Shown here piece by piece: positions 32,974-42,470 of a DNA stretch of 64,000 bases (position 1 is the first letter of the stretch; the number at the start of each line of letters is the position of its first letter). Where the stretch lies: NCBI GenBank assembly GCA_902363735.1, contig CABJBA010000003.1, forward strand, positions 1 through 64,000. Reading direction: 5' to 3'. A program made the translations under genes and the position numbers. The notes under the pieces were generated by a model. That model was not told the DNA's origin and did not search any database. It worked only from the letters and a program-made list of their open reading frames with translations. Source of the stretch: Clostridiaceae bacterium (GTDB taxonomy: Bacteria; Bacillota; Clostridia; Lachnospirales; Lachnospiraceae).

Positions 32974-35838
32974 TTAATCCCGAATGTTGACCTGTGCTGC
33001 ATCCAGGGCACCTGCGTTTACAATGGATTCCAAATCCGTGTATCCATAGTAGTATTTATAGACGTTTTTCGCAATGTTGGCGGCGTTGGAAGATGAATAT
33101 CCAAAAGGAATATTCACAGTAACACAGATTTCAGGATCATTATACGGTGCAAAAGAAATGAAAAATGCGTGATTCGGTTTGTTTCGGGCCTCCTGGGCAG
33201 TTCCCGTTTTTCCTGCAATTTCCACTTCTAGGTCTGCAAACAGCCTTTTTGAGGAACCGTTTGTTATTACTTCTCTCATCCCTTGCTGTACAGTATCCCA
33301 CGTTAAGTCCGCCGCGTCAATATGAGAAGAAATCTCAGGGGTATAATCTTTAATCAGATTACCTTCAGAATCCGTTGTTTTATCTAACAAGCTGAGTTCA
33401 AATACGGTTCCCCGGTTTGCAAGAGCCGCTACATATCTGGAAAGCTGGACATTGGTATAAGCATGGCTGCCTTGTCCCATTGTAGAACGCTCCGGATCCT
33501 CCTTGGATATCTGAGGTTCCAATTCTGCAATTTCCACTCCGGATTTATGGTCCAGACCAAAGTTGGAGGCGTATTCCCGCAGCTTTTCAAGACCCAGATC
33601 AGGGATATAAGTTCCTCTTTCGTCGGTGGACAAGCGATGGCCCAATTCTGCAAAGTAAATGTTGCAGGAATTTGAAATTCCGCCCACCATATTTAAAGGC
33701 CCATGGCCTCCGGGATGAATCCAGCACTTAATAGGCGGTTCAACTTCCGAATAGATGCCGGTACAGTTTATGGTCTCCTCCGTACTGACAACGTGTTCTT
33801 CCAAAGCAGCCACAGCAGTAATAGGCTTAAAGGTAGAGCCAGGAGCTTTTCTGGTCTGAGTCGCATTGTTATATAAAGGCAGGGATAAATCTGCCTGGAG
33901 CTGGCTGAAATAAGTGCCGTCCCCGATCCGGTTGTTGTCATAACCCGGATAGGAAACAAGAGCCAGAACCTCTCCTGTCTTATCATTGGTGACCACCACA
34001 CCCGCATTGCTGGGAGATAAGGCCAGCTGGGCCGGGGTGATCTCCAGGGTGGAGAGTTTTTTCAACAGGAAGGAGTAAGCGTCACCGGAAGCCCGAAGTT
34101 CTGCGGCTTCCTGCCCCTTGTCAACCAGAACTCCCTGGTCATACAAGGCAAGGCAAAGTTCCTGCCCTGAAATCACATCATCATTAATCAGATAACGGTA
34201 AATTCTCTTGGTAAAATTCCGGTCTTCCATCAAGCTGTCTAAAGTATAGCGGGTCAGAGCCTCAAAGGTATCGTCTGCATTGGAATACTTTGCACCTGTT
34301 TCCAGTTTGGTAGTATCCACCCATCCGTTTGCGATTCCATAGTATAAATAGTTTCTCAGACTGATTTCATCGGCTTTCCAGGCCAGATATTCCTGGCTGG
34401 AGGTATCAATAGCCTCTTCTTTGATAATACCCACCGTAGGTCCTGATAGGTAAGCGTAAATGTAAAACATATAAGCCTTCATATCCTCAGGAAGATCCTT
34501 CATAGCTGTAGCGTGAGGACTCATCAGCTCGTTGGTAAGGTTTGTGAAAATCTGTTTTTGGGAGGATACATATTTGCGGTATATCTCTTTTTCCGTTTCA
34601 GAAGCGTCCTCTTCCTCCAGCCCCTTTAAGGAAAGTACATTATTGTTAATGAGCTGATAATAAGCATCCTTGACAGGTATCTTCATATTGGAACCGTCAG
34701 TCGTGCTGCCGGCCTGATAATCCCCGTTGACAATGGTCTTTATGAGAACTCCTGCCAGAGACTGTTCAATCAGATGATAAATGCCTTTCTGAAGGTCTGC
34801 ATCCATGGTTAAATATACGTCATATCCTGCAGAGGAATCGGTCTCATCCTTTGTTTCCCGGATTCGGCCCATACTATCTTTGTAAATGGTCTTTTTCCCT
34901 TTTGTACCCTGAAGGTCCTGCTCCATGGTATACTCAATGCCTGTCCGGCCTACAATATCATTGATATCATAGTCAGATTTCTTTTCCTGAAGGTCCTCTA
35001 ACTGTTCTTCTGGTACCTTTCCCGTATAGCCAATGACAGGAGCAAAGGGAATGCTGTCATTATAGGCCCGGATCGTGGTTTCTTCCACATTCACACCCTG
35101 CAAATCCCCGGTGTGCTCTAAGATATCTGCGACAGTTTCATCAGAAACCTGGGTTGCCACAATCGTTGCTTCGTATTTTCGAAAGGACATAAGACGAAGG
35201 GCATATTTAATATTGATGATATCAAGAGCCTCCTGGTCTGTAAGAGAAACCGGATTTCCACCCTCGTCCGTCAACTTGTCAAAACCATTATCTTTATAAG
35301 CCATCTGGAATAGCTCTCGGGCGTTTAGATTGGATGGATATAGTCCTTTTTCATCATCTAAGTCTTCCACTTTTTTGACGCCGTAATAATCCCGGAGAAA
35401 ACGCTTTCTTGCACTTTCAGAGGATGAGGTATAAACCATATCCCCGTTAGAATCCAGGGCAACCTCAAATTTCCCCTGAACGTTTTCTCCTTGTTTTTGC
35501 AGGATTCTTACCAGTCTTAAATACATTTTGTTTTTTTCTTCGGCCTTTTTATAGGCTCCTGTATCCTGCACGGTTACGGAATAAGCCAGTTTGTTGTAGG
35601 CCAGAAGCTTTCCGTTGCGGTCGTAAATATTTCCTCTTGTTCCGGCAGTTGTAATGGTCTGCTCCGTAATCTGCATATATTCGTCAAGAGCTTCCTCTCC
35701 ATGAATGATCTGCATATCAAAAAGAGTGCTCATTAATACGGCATACATCGCAAAACAAATGCTCCCAAGTATAAAAAGCCTGGAAGAAATTGCCTTCTTT
35801 AATAATTCTGTCAACACATCTAATATATCTCTAAACAA
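32974..35838 (-). CDS. mrdA: Penicillin-binding protein 2, elongasome transpeptidase, unusually long
   Basis: Class B PBP cross-linking peptidoglycan with RodA/MreCD. About 954 residues: an N-terminal membrane helix (about 20-40), a PBP dimerisation domain (about 50-340) and a transpeptidase domain with S-x-x-K in APGSTFK (about 668), SNSC (about 718) and KTGTAQ (about 877). Between the LTMDADLQKGIYHLI segment (about 345) and NAGVVVTNDKTGEVLALVS (about 620) lies a largely helical insertion of some 230 residues, absent from ordinary PBP2. I choose the TTG at 35838, with AAGAGGTGA eight bases upstream and overlap with mreD; an earlier TTG at 35862 also has a GGAGG. Confidence 0.92.
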   Translation of the reverse strand: MFRDILDVLTELLKKAISSRLFILGSICFAMYAVLMSTLFDMQIIHGEEALDEYMQITEQTITTAGTRGNIYDRNGKLLAYNKLAYSVTVQDTGAYKKAEEKNKMYLRLVRILQKQGENVQGKFEVALDSNGDMVYTSSSESARKRFLRDYYGVKKVEDLDDEKGLYPSNLNARELFQMAYKDNGFDKLTDEGGNPVSLTDQEALDIINIKYALRLMSFRKYEATIVATQVSDETVADILEHTGDLQGVNVEETTIRAYNDSIPFAPVIGYTGKVPEEQLEDLQEKKSDYDINDIVGRTGIEYTMEQDLQGTKGKKTIYKDSMGRIRETKDETDSSAGYDVYLTMDADLQKGIYHLIEQSLAGVLIKTIVNGDYQAGSTTDGSNMKIPVKDAYYQLINNNVLSLKGLEEEDASETEKEIYRKYVSSQKQIFTNLTNELMSPHATAMKDLPEDMKAYMFYIYAYLSGPTVGIIKEEAIDTSSQEYLAWKADEISLRNYLYYGIANGWVDTTKLETGAKYSNADDTFEALTRYTLDSLMEDRNFTKRIYRYLINDDVISGQELCLALYDQGVLVDKGQEAAELRASGDAYSFLLKKLSTLEITPAQLALSPSNAGVVVTNDKTGEVLALVSYPGYDNNRIGDGTYFSQLQADLSLPLYNNATQTRKAPGSTFKPITAVAALEEHVVSTEETINCTGIYSEVEPPIKCWIHPGGHGPLNMVGGISNSCNIYFAELGHRLSTDERGTYIPDLGLEKLREYASNFGLDHKSGVEIAELEPQISKEDPERSTMGQGSHAYTNVQLSRYVAALANRGTVFELSLLDKTTDSEGNLIKDYTPEISSHIDAADLTWDTVQQGMREVITNGSSKRLFADLEVEIAGKTGTAQEARNKPNHAFFISFAPYNDPEICVTVNIPFGYSSSNAANIAKNVYKYYYGYTDLESIVNAGALDAAQVNIRD

Positions 35839-36349
35839 TGGAAGAATCACCTCTTTTTTCAATTTCCTCCAGCCGGCGGTTTAAGATCAGGAACAGGCGG
35901 TAAAAAAGCAAGGTCGTCACAACCGTAAAAATGATCTCAGGCAGAACCAGGTTGGTGAAATAATATCCGATCCTGATCTTTTGACGGATCAGGAACCGGA
36001 AAACATAGATATACATGTTATAAGCAAGCTCATTTAAGATGCTTAAAATCAGGGGCAGAGTGATATAGTCCTCATAATAATATTTCCGGAAAATACCGTT
36101 AATAAAGCCCACATGGATAAAGATAAGGGTATAAAAACCGAAGGGACCGCTGTAGAACAAATCCATCATAAGCCCTGATATAAGTCCGTAATACATGCCT
36201 GCCTCTTTTCCATAGATAAAGCCGAAAGAAAAGGTCAGAATCAGAAGCAGGTTTGGAGCAGCCGATAAAAAAGGCAGAAGGGGAAATATACAGTTTTGAG
36301 TGGTAAATGCCAGAAGGATCAGCAATACGTTAATTAAAATCCGTCTCAT
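35831..36349 (-). CDS. mreD: Rod shape-determining membrane protein MreD
   Basis: Integral membrane protein of the elongasome, 172 residues with five to six helices. It contains LLLILTFSFGFIYGKEAGMY-type residues in the first half and the GPFGFYTLIF segment typical of MreD. It links MreC with PBP2/RodA. AAGGAG precedes the ATG, and the gene lies 14 bp after mreC and overlaps the start of mrdA. Confidence 0.88.
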   Translation of the reverse strand: MRRILINVLLILLAFTTQNCIFPLLPFLSAAPNLLLILTFSFGFIYGKEAGMYYGLISGLMMDLFYSGPFGFYTLIFIHVGFINGIFRKYYYEDYITLPLILSILNELAYNMYIYVFRFLIRQKIRIGYYFTNLVLPEIIFTVVTTLLFYRLFLILNRRLEEIEKRGDSSIV

Positions 36350-36363
36350 TTTTCTCCTTTTTG

Positions 36364-37263
36364 TTATTGGGATGGGCTCTCTTCTTCAGAAGGCGCCTCT
36401 TCCTCCGTTGACCCGGAAGACTCCTCTTCCTTCATCATATCAGCTTTAAGTTCTGTAATGACTAAAACCTCCTGGAGACTGTCAAACTCTGCCGCCGGAA
36501 TTAAATATCCTGATTTGGTCACGTTATTGGTATCGTTGGTCACATCAGCGGCATAACCGATTAAAATGCCCGGAAGAAACACGGAACTGATGTTGGAGGT
36601 CACGATCTTGTCGCCGTCTTTCAGATCACTTTCCTTTAAAACATTGGTGATCCTGAGTCTGCCTTCTTTAAACAAAGTCAGATCTCCGGCTACAATGCAG
36701 CTGTCGCCGGACTGCATAGCCATTCCGCTGACCCGGCTGGAATCGTCAATAATAGAACGGACCGTAGCATAATTAGCTCCCACATCCGTCACAATACCTA
36801 CCAGACCGCCTCCGGCAGTCACATTCATGTCCACGGCAATTCCGTCTCTGGAACCCTTGTCGATGCGGAATACCTGGAACCAGTTGCTGGAGTCATTGGC
36901 AATGACTCTTGCCCCTACCTTTTCATACTGGCCGTATTCCTGGTCCAGACTGTAAAGCTGGCGGAGCCGCTTTAGTTCAAATTCATCAGCCTGAAGTCTG
37001 GTATTTTGCTCTGTAAGCTGGGTAATGAGTTCTTTCATCTCTTTATTTTCATCTAACGCATCCCGCAGCTTTGTATAGTCCACAATTTGGTCGTAAATGG
37101 ACGACCCCACCGCATTGACCCCTGACTGCACCGGAATCAGGAAATAGCCCACTCCGGTCCGGAGTGGGGTTAACCATTCATCCCGAATGGATGTCAGTCC
37201 GATCAGCAGGACACAAAATACCGATAAAGCGATAAGAACATATTTGCTGCGCTTTGATTCCAT
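36364..37263 (-). CDS. mreC: Rod shape-determining protein MreC
   Basis: Bitopic elongasome scaffold, 299 residues: short cytosolic N terminus, membrane helix (about 9-26), coiled coil (about 75-110) and two beta-barrel domains outside the membrane (about 115-270) with GARVIANDSSNWFQVFRIDKG and MNVTAGGGLVGIV. The tail (about 275-299) is rich in Glu, Ser and Pro. The ATG directly abuts the radC stop. No mreB gene precedes it, unlike the usual mreB-mreC-mreD order. Confidence 0.93.
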   Translation of the reverse strand: MESKRSKYVLIALSVFCVLLIGLTSIRDEWLTPLRTGVGYFLIPVQSGVNAVGSSIYDQIVDYTKLRDALDENKEMKELITQLTEQNTRLQADEFELKRLRQLYSLDQEYGQYEKVGARVIANDSSNWFQVFRIDKGSRDGIAVDMNVTAGGGLVGIVTDVGANYATVRSIIDDSSRVSGMAMQSGDSCIVAGDLTLFKEGRLRITNVLKESDLKDGDKIVTSNISSVFLPGILIGYAADVTNDTNNVTKSGYLIPAAEFDSLQEVLVITELKADMMKEEESSGSTEEEAPSEEESPSQ

Positions 37264-37959
37264 CTATAAAATTCCCCGTTCCTTCAAACTGATATAGGAA
37301 TTATCTCCTATAATAATGTGATCCAGCAGCCGGATCCCCATTATCTCACCGGCTTCCTTTACCCGTCGGGTAAGGTTGATATCCTCTTTGCTGGGAGAGG
37401 GATCTCCGCTGGGATGGTTGTGAACCAGTACCAGGCTGACAGCGTGGTATCTGGCGGCTTCAATAAAAATTTCCCTCGGGGAAACCACCGAAGCATTTAC
37501 AGTGCCCTGGGAAATCATAACTTTCCTGATTAATACTCCTTTTGTATTGAGAAGGAGAATAAAAACCTGCTCCTGCTCTTTGTGTCGCATGTCCTCTATG
37601 AAATAATTAGCGATTTCATTAGGATTGTGAAAAGAAACGATCTCAGAAAGAGCGCTTCGTTTCCAAATACGCCTGGAAAGCTCTCCAATGCACATAAGCT
37701 GAGCTCCCTTGACTTTTCCGATGCCCTTAACGGCCATAAGCTCTTGAATGGAAAGATGCAAAAGCCCTAAAATACCCTCTTTGGGATAGTTTAAGGCCAG
37801 TATCTTTTGTGACAGAGCCAGGGAATTATCTTCTCTGGAACCGGTGCGGATAATAATGGATAAAAGCTCCGCATCGCTTAAAGACTCAGGCCCATCTGCC
37901 AAACATTTTTCATAGGGCCGTTCCTGTGCCGGAATGTGTTTCATTGTTATACGTTTCAT
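37264..37959 (-). CDS. radC: RadC family protein (JAB metalloprotease fold)
   Basis: A 231-residue protein with an N-terminal helix-hairpin-helix part (KGIGKVKGAQ, about 77-86) and a C-terminal RadC/JAB domain. The JAMM-type metal motif is visible as VLVHNHPSGDPSPSKEDI (about 175-192; two His and Asp). The historical repair role is doubtful; the biochemical activity is not settled. It is the conserved neighbour of mreBCD in Firmicutes; here it runs directly into mreC. AGGAG lies four to five bases before the ATG. Confidence 0.93.
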   Translation of the reverse strand: MKRITMKHIPAQERPYEKCLADGPESLSDAELLSIIIRTGSREDNSLALSQKILALNYPKEGILGLLHLSIQELMAVKGIGKVKGAQLMCIGELSRRIWKRSALSEIVSFHNPNEIANYFIEDMRHKEQEQVFILLLNTKGVLIRKVMISQGTVNASVVSPREIFIEAARYHAVSLVLVHNHPSGDPSPSKEDINLTRRVKEAGEIMGIRLLDHIIIGDNSYISLKERGIL

Positions 37960-38006
37960 ATGTCTCCTGACCGTTACTCTCCAGGTACGAAAAAAAACAT
38001 ATGTAT

Positions 38007-38258
38007 TTAAATAAACCGATATGTGATGAGGGCTGCTGCCACTCCTATGATACCTGCCATGGTAATTTTAATGTTGATCCCAAAGGTAATGACCAGAATA
38101 CCTAAATTAATCACAAGAGGAGTGTCAAATCCAAAGGACTGTCCCATATTCAGCCAGGACAGCCAGGATATCCCCTTGGCCAGATCTCCGATAAACCCTC
38201 CTAAGACAACACCGGCAAGCATAAGAAGAAGCAGTACCCAGCAGTTCTTGTACTTCAT
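38007..38258 (-). CDS. DUF4321 small membrane protein
   Basis: A small protein of about 83 residues with two or three hydrophobic segments: WVLLLLMLAGVVLGGFIGDL at the start and a hydrophobic C-terminal half ending AAALITYRFI. It matches the DUF4321 pattern, a family found next to radC/maf genes in Clostridia, with no known function. I choose the ATG at 38258 because it gives the family N terminus (MKYKNCWVLL); an upstream TTG at 38309 would add 17 residues without a better RBS. Confidence 0.7.
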   Translation of the reverse strand: MKYKNCWVLLLLMLAGVVLGGFIGDLAKGISWLSWLNMGQSFGFDTPLVINLGILVITFGINIKITMAGIIGVAAALITYRFI

Positions 38259-38326
38259 CTGCTCTGCTACCCCTTTTGATATTATGGCAGGAATGTCCAT
38301 GCCTATCAAAATATTTTAGCATATAT

Positions 38327-39622
38327 TTACAGTTGTGTATAGCCTTTTTTGAGGACTCCGGCCTCCAAAAGCTTTTGCATGGATTTAAGGATTCCCAGTT
38401 TTGCGTGATACCATGTAAGTCCACCCTGAAAATAAACAGCATAAGGTGGCTTTATTGGGCCGTCGGCGCTGAGTTCAATGGAAGAGCCCTGGACAAAGGC
38501 TCCTGCTGCCATAATGACAGGAGCATCGTAACCAGGCATATCCCAAGGTTCCGGAGTCACAAAACTGTCTACAGGAGCTGCTGCCTGGATTCCCTGACAG
38601 AATGCAATCACTGCCTCCGGACTGCCCAGGGTAATAGCCTGGATGATGTCATGACGGGATTCCGAGCCGTTTGGTACCACCGGAAACCCCAGCTTTTCAT
38701 AGATATTGGCTGCGAAAATTGCTCCTTTTAATGCTCCTGCCACCACAGTCGGAGACAAAAACAGTCCCTGGTAAAAAGACTGGTTAAGTCCCAGGCTGGC
38801 TCCCACCTCTTTTCCAAGGCCAGGAGCACTTAACCTGTAAGATGCCCGTTCGATGCAGTCTGCCCGGCCTGCAATATATCCTCCGATGGGGGCCAGTCCG
38901 CCTCCCGGATTTTTGATGAGTGAGCCCACTACCATATCGGCCCCCACGTCACTGGGTTCCATTTTTTCCACAAATTCTCCATAGCAGTTATCTACCATGC
39001 AGATCACATCCGGCTTTAATTCTTTTATAAAAGCAATCAACTGGCCGATCTGGGAAACAGAAAAGGTAGGCCGTGTATCATAGCCCTTGGAACGTTGGAT
39101 TGTGACCAGCTTTGTCTTTTCATTGACAGCCTTTCCAATTGATTCATAGTCAAAGGTTCCGTCTGAAAGAAGATCCACCTGGCGGTAGGTCACCCCGTAT
39201 TCCTTTAAGGAACCGACACTGTCCCTTATGCCGATGACCTCTTCCAAGGTATCATAAGGCTTTCCTACCGGAGAAAGAAGTTCGTCACCAGGGCGGAGAT
39301 TTCCGGAAAGGGCGATGGAAAGAGCGTGAGTTCCGCTGATCAGATTCGGCCTTACAAGAGCACTTTCCGTGTGAAATACACCGGCGTAAACATCCTCTAA
39401 AGTATCCCGGCCCAAGTCATTGTAGCCATAGCCAGTCGTTGCTGCAAAGTGGATATCGCTGACTCTGTTATCCTGCATGGCCTTTATGACCTTCATCTGG
39501 TTATATTCGGCTGTTTCATCAATTTCTTTGAAACGGTTTTTTAAAGAATCCTCAATCTCTTTTCCAAAATCCAGCACCTGACGGCTGATTCCCAGAGCTT
39601 CGTACATTGCATTGATATCCAT
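38327..39622 (-). CDS. PLP-dependent methionine gamma-lyase-like protein ('aluminium resistance' family)
   Basis: A 431-residue fold-type I PLP enzyme of the family annotated as aluminium-resistance or methionine gamma-lyase-like proteins. The PLP-binding lysine lies in GGVGS-like context VVGSLIKNPGGGLAPIGGYI (about 250-270). Other conserved parts are ISGTHALSIAL near residue 95 and NCYGEFVE near 218. The true substrate is not established for the family. It sits directly after miaA, three bases from its stop, in the order mutL-miaA-this gene common in Firmicutes. Confidence 0.88.
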   Translation of the reverse strand: MDINAMYEALGISRQVLDFGKEIEDSLKNRFKEIDETAEYNQMKVIKAMQDNRVSDIHFAATTGYGYNDLGRDTLEDVYAGVFHTESALVRPNLISGTHALSIALSGNLRPGDELLSPVGKPYDTLEEVIGIRDSVGSLKEYGVTYRQVDLLSDGTFDYESIGKAVNEKTKLVTIQRSKGYDTRPTFSVSQIGQLIAFIKELKPDVICMVDNCYGEFVEKMEPSDVGADMVVGSLIKNPGGGLAPIGGYIAGRADCIERASYRLSAPGLGKEVGASLGLNQSFYQGLFLSPTVVAGALKGAIFAANIYEKLGFPVVPNGSESRHDIIQAITLGSPEAVIAFCQGIQAAAPVDSFVTPEPWDMPGYDAPVIMAAGAFVQGSSIELSADGPIKPPYAVYFQGGLTWYHAKLGILKSMQKLLEAGVLKKGYTQL

Positions 39623-39625
39623 GAT

Positions 39626-40576
39626 CTATTTTTTCTCCAATCCGTACATCTCGTTTATGTCCTGTAACATCTTTTCCAGTACCTTTGACCGGTCATTTCC
39701 AAAATCAGGAAGGTTCAGCCATCTTACATCCCTTTCCCTCTTAAACCAGGTAAGCTGGCGCTTGGCAAAATGTCTGGTATCCCGTTTCAGAATATAGACC
39801 GCTTCCTCAAGGGTAGAATCTCCCAATAAATAATCCAGGATTTCCTTATATCCCAGGCCCTGCATGGAAACCATGTCTCTGGTACAGCCCATAGCTTTTA
39901 AATCTTCCACTTCTTTGACAAGTCCCTCCTGAACCATTAAATCCACCCTTTGGTCAATCCGATCATAGAGAATACTCCTGTCTGTATTCACCACATAATA
40001 GAGGAAATCATAAGGAGACTGCTTTTTCCTCTCCCGCTTATTATGCTCCGAGATAAGCTCACCTGTCTGCCTGTAATACTCAATGGCCCGGATTACCCGC
40101 TTTTGGTTATTGGCATGAATTTCCCCTGCTGATTCCGGATCAATATCTTTTAACAGATTGTGGAGATACTCTGCTCCCTTTTCCCTTCCCAGGGCCTCTA
40201 GTTCATCCCGGATAGAGGTATCTTCTCCGTTTTCAGTAAAATCAATATCATAGAGAAGGGCTTGGATATAAAAACCAGTCCCCCCTGCCACAATGGGAAT
40301 ATGCGCCCGGGAATATATCTCTTCCACCGCTTTTTTAGCCAGCTTCTGAAAGGTTGTCACATTAAATTCTTCACCGGGGTTTAACACGTTAATTAAATGG
40401 TGGGGAATTCCCTCCATCTCTTCCTTCGTAATCTTTGCGGAGCCGATGTCCATATGGCGGTAAACCTGCATGGAGTCAGCGCTTATAATTTCTCCCCCCA
40501 CCGCTTTTGCAAGACGGACTGACAAGGCTGTTTTCCCTACGGCTGTCGGTCCGGTTAAAATAATAAGTGGTTTCAT
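39626..40576 (-). CDS. miaA: tRNA dimethylallyltransferase
   Basis: Adds a dimethylallyl group to N6 of A37 in tRNAs reading codons starting with U, the substrate for MiaB. The protein of 316 residues has the P-loop GPTAVGKTALS (about 8-18), ISADSMQVYRHMDIGSAK (about 32-49), PHHLI and the VAGGTGFYIQAL segment. The ATG at 40576 overlaps the mutL stop (TAATG); the frame is open further upstream, inside mutL, but that extension has no homologous look. Both tRNA A37 modification genes (miaA, miaB) flank mutS-mutL here. Confidence 0.95.
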   Translation of the reverse strand: MKPLIILTGPTAVGKTALSVRLAKAVGGEIISADSMQVYRHMDIGSAKITKEEMEGIPHHLINVLNPGEEFNVTTFQKLAKKAVEEIYSRAHIPIVAGGTGFYIQALLYDIDFTENGEDTSIRDELEALGREKGAEYLHNLLKDIDPESAGEIHANNQKRVIRAIEYYRQTGELISEHNKRERKKQSPYDFLYYVVNTDRSILYDRIDQRVDLMVQEGLVKEVEDLKAMGCTRDMVSMQGLGYKEILDYLLGDSTLEEAVYILKRDTRHFAKRQLTWFKRERDVRWLNLPDFGNDRSKVLEKMLQDINEMYGLEKK

Positions 40577-42444
40577 TATACAATCCTCTTGAATTTTTTC
40601 TCCAGCTCGTACTTGCTCATGGAAATGATAGTAGGCCTGCCATGAGGGCATGCATAAGGATTTTCCAGGCTTAAAAGCTGGTCAATCAGCTCATTTGCTT
40701 CCGCTGCTGACAGCCTGTGTCCTCCCTTTACTGCTGCTTTGCAGGACATAGAGGCAACCCGTTCGTAAATCACATCCGGATTATGGGAGAAACCTTCTTC
40801 TGATAATCCGTCTATCATTTCAATCAAAAGCTCCTTTTTTGCAATAGAAAATAAGTTGGCCGGGACTCCTCTGACCGCGTACTCCCTTCCGCCAAAGGGC
40901 TCTATCTCAAATCCAATGTCAGTAAAATATTTTAAATGCTGGGTTAAAAGCACCTCTTCATTACGGTTCAGGGTAAGAATAATGGGAGGGCTTACTAATT
41001 GGGAGGAATACTCCCTGCTTTTCAGTGTTGCCATAGTTTTCTCATATAAAACCTTTTCATGGGCAGCATGCTGGTCAATAATGTAAAGCTGTCCGTTAAA
41101 TTCCACCAGCCAGTAGGTATCAAAAAGCTGTCCGATCAGTTTATGCATGGCCCTGGCCTTTGGCTCCAACAACTTTCCGTCAAATAAATCCAGCTGCTCC
41201 GGTTTTTCGTCCTTGACAGAAATGGGGGGCTCCTTCTCTGCCAATTCTGTCTTTGGCTTCAGCCAGTTCTCCAAAAGATCATCTTCTTCTCTTACTAAAG
41301 AGGGGGCAGCAGGAATCAATCGTTTGGGAAAAAGGGTGGCAGCCTGCTGCATAGCCACCATCCGCTGTTTTTCAAAGGGTTCCGGCGCAGGTTTCCTGGC
41401 TGCAGATGACGGTTTTTCTTCCTCCCTTTTAATCAGCTCCACCTCCGGTATCAGTTCCTTATGAGCCAGAGCCTCTGACACAGCCTGATATACGGTTTGG
41501 TATATCTGTTCCCCATCCCGGAAGCGCAGTTCCATCTTGGTGGGGTGTACATTTACATCCAATAGTTCCGGTTCAATGGAAAAATGAAGCATAGTAAAAG
41601 GATATTTATGCTGCATCATAAAGGGCTTATAGGCTTCTTCAATGGCCCGGCAAATAACACTGCTTTTAATATACCGCCCATTGATAAAATAATTCTCATA
41701 ATTCCGGTTTCCCCTTGCAATGACTGGCTTCCCGATATAGCCTTCAATGGAAACCTCTTTCTTTTTCACTGAAACTTCTAAAAGGTGGGAGGCAATTTCC
41801 CTTCCGAAAGCAGTGTATACAATGTCCTTTAAATTGTGATTTCCAGAGGTATGAAGCTTATTCTGGTTATTCTGGATAAAGCGGATGGATACCTCAGGAT
41901 GGGATAAGGCCAGCTTTTCCACCAAATCCGCAACGTGAGCTCCCTCTGTAGCCGGAGACTTTAAAAACTTCTTTCTGGCAGGAGTGTTGTAAAACAAATT
42001 TCTGGCAATAAAGGTAGTACCCTCCGGCGCTCCGATTTCCTCTAAAGACCGTTCTTCTCCCCCATCAATCTGGTATCTGGTTCCGGTCAAGCCTGTGCTG
42101 GTCTTTGTAATCAGTTCCACCTGGGAAACCGCCGCAATACTGGCAAGGGCCTCCCCGCGAAAGCCCAGGGAAGCCACAGTAAACAGGTCCTCTACGGTTT
42201 TGATTTTGCTTGTGGAATGGCGCAGAAAGGCCAGGGAAACCTCTTCCTTTGGAATCCCCCAGCCATTGTCAGTCACCCGGATAAAAGTGGTTCCTCCATC
42301 CTTGATTTCTACAGTAACTGCTGTGGCCTTTGCATCAATGGCATTTTCTAAAAGCTCTTTTACCACTGATGCAGGCCGCTCTACTACTTCTCCTGCAGCT
42401 ATTTTATTTATGGTATTTTGATCAAGTACAGTTATATTCGGCAT
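40576..42444 (-). CDS. mutL: DNA mismatch repair endonuclease MutL
   Basis: Matchmaker of mismatch repair, 622 residues. The GHKL ATPase domain has ENAIDAKAT (about 32-40), TDNGWGIP, RHSTSKI and GFRGEAL; a variable linker (about 335-430) is followed by the C-terminal dimerisation domain. The nicking-endonuclease motif DQHA-x2-E-x4-E is intact (DQHAAHEKVLYE, about 460), with the CPHGRPT zinc-site motif near residue 600. It is therefore the endonuclease type found in bacteria without MutH. AAGGAG lies eight bases before the ATG. It follows mutS by 26 bp. Confidence 0.97.
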   Translation of the reverse strand: MPNITVLDQNTINKIAAGEVVERPASVVKELLENAIDAKATAVTVEIKDGGTTFIRVTDNGWGIPKEEVSLAFLRHSTSKIKTVEDLFTVASLGFRGEALASIAAVSQVELITKTSTGLTGTRYQIDGGEERSLEEIGAPEGTTFIARNLFYNTPARKKFLKSPATEGAHVADLVEKLALSHPEVSIRFIQNNQNKLHTSGNHNLKDIVYTAFGREIASHLLEVSVKKKEVSIEGYIGKPVIARGNRNYENYFINGRYIKSSVICRAIEEAYKPFMMQHKYPFTMLHFSIEPELLDVNVHPTKMELRFRDGEQIYQTVYQAVSEALAHKELIPEVELIKREEEKPSSAARKPAPEPFEKQRMVAMQQAATLFPKRLIPAAPSLVREEDDLLENWLKPKTELAEKEPPISVKDEKPEQLDLFDGKLLEPKARAMHKLIGQLFDTYWLVEFNGQLYIIDQHAAHEKVLYEKTMATLKSREYSSQLVSPPIILTLNRNEEVLLTQHLKYFTDIGFEIEPFGGREYAVRGVPANLFSIAKKELLIEMIDGLSEEGFSHNPDVIYERVASMSCKAAVKGGHRLSAAEANELIDQLLSLENPYACPHGRPTIISMSKYELEKKFKRIV

Positions 42445-42470
42445 GGTATCAGCTCCTTTTTAAAAACACC

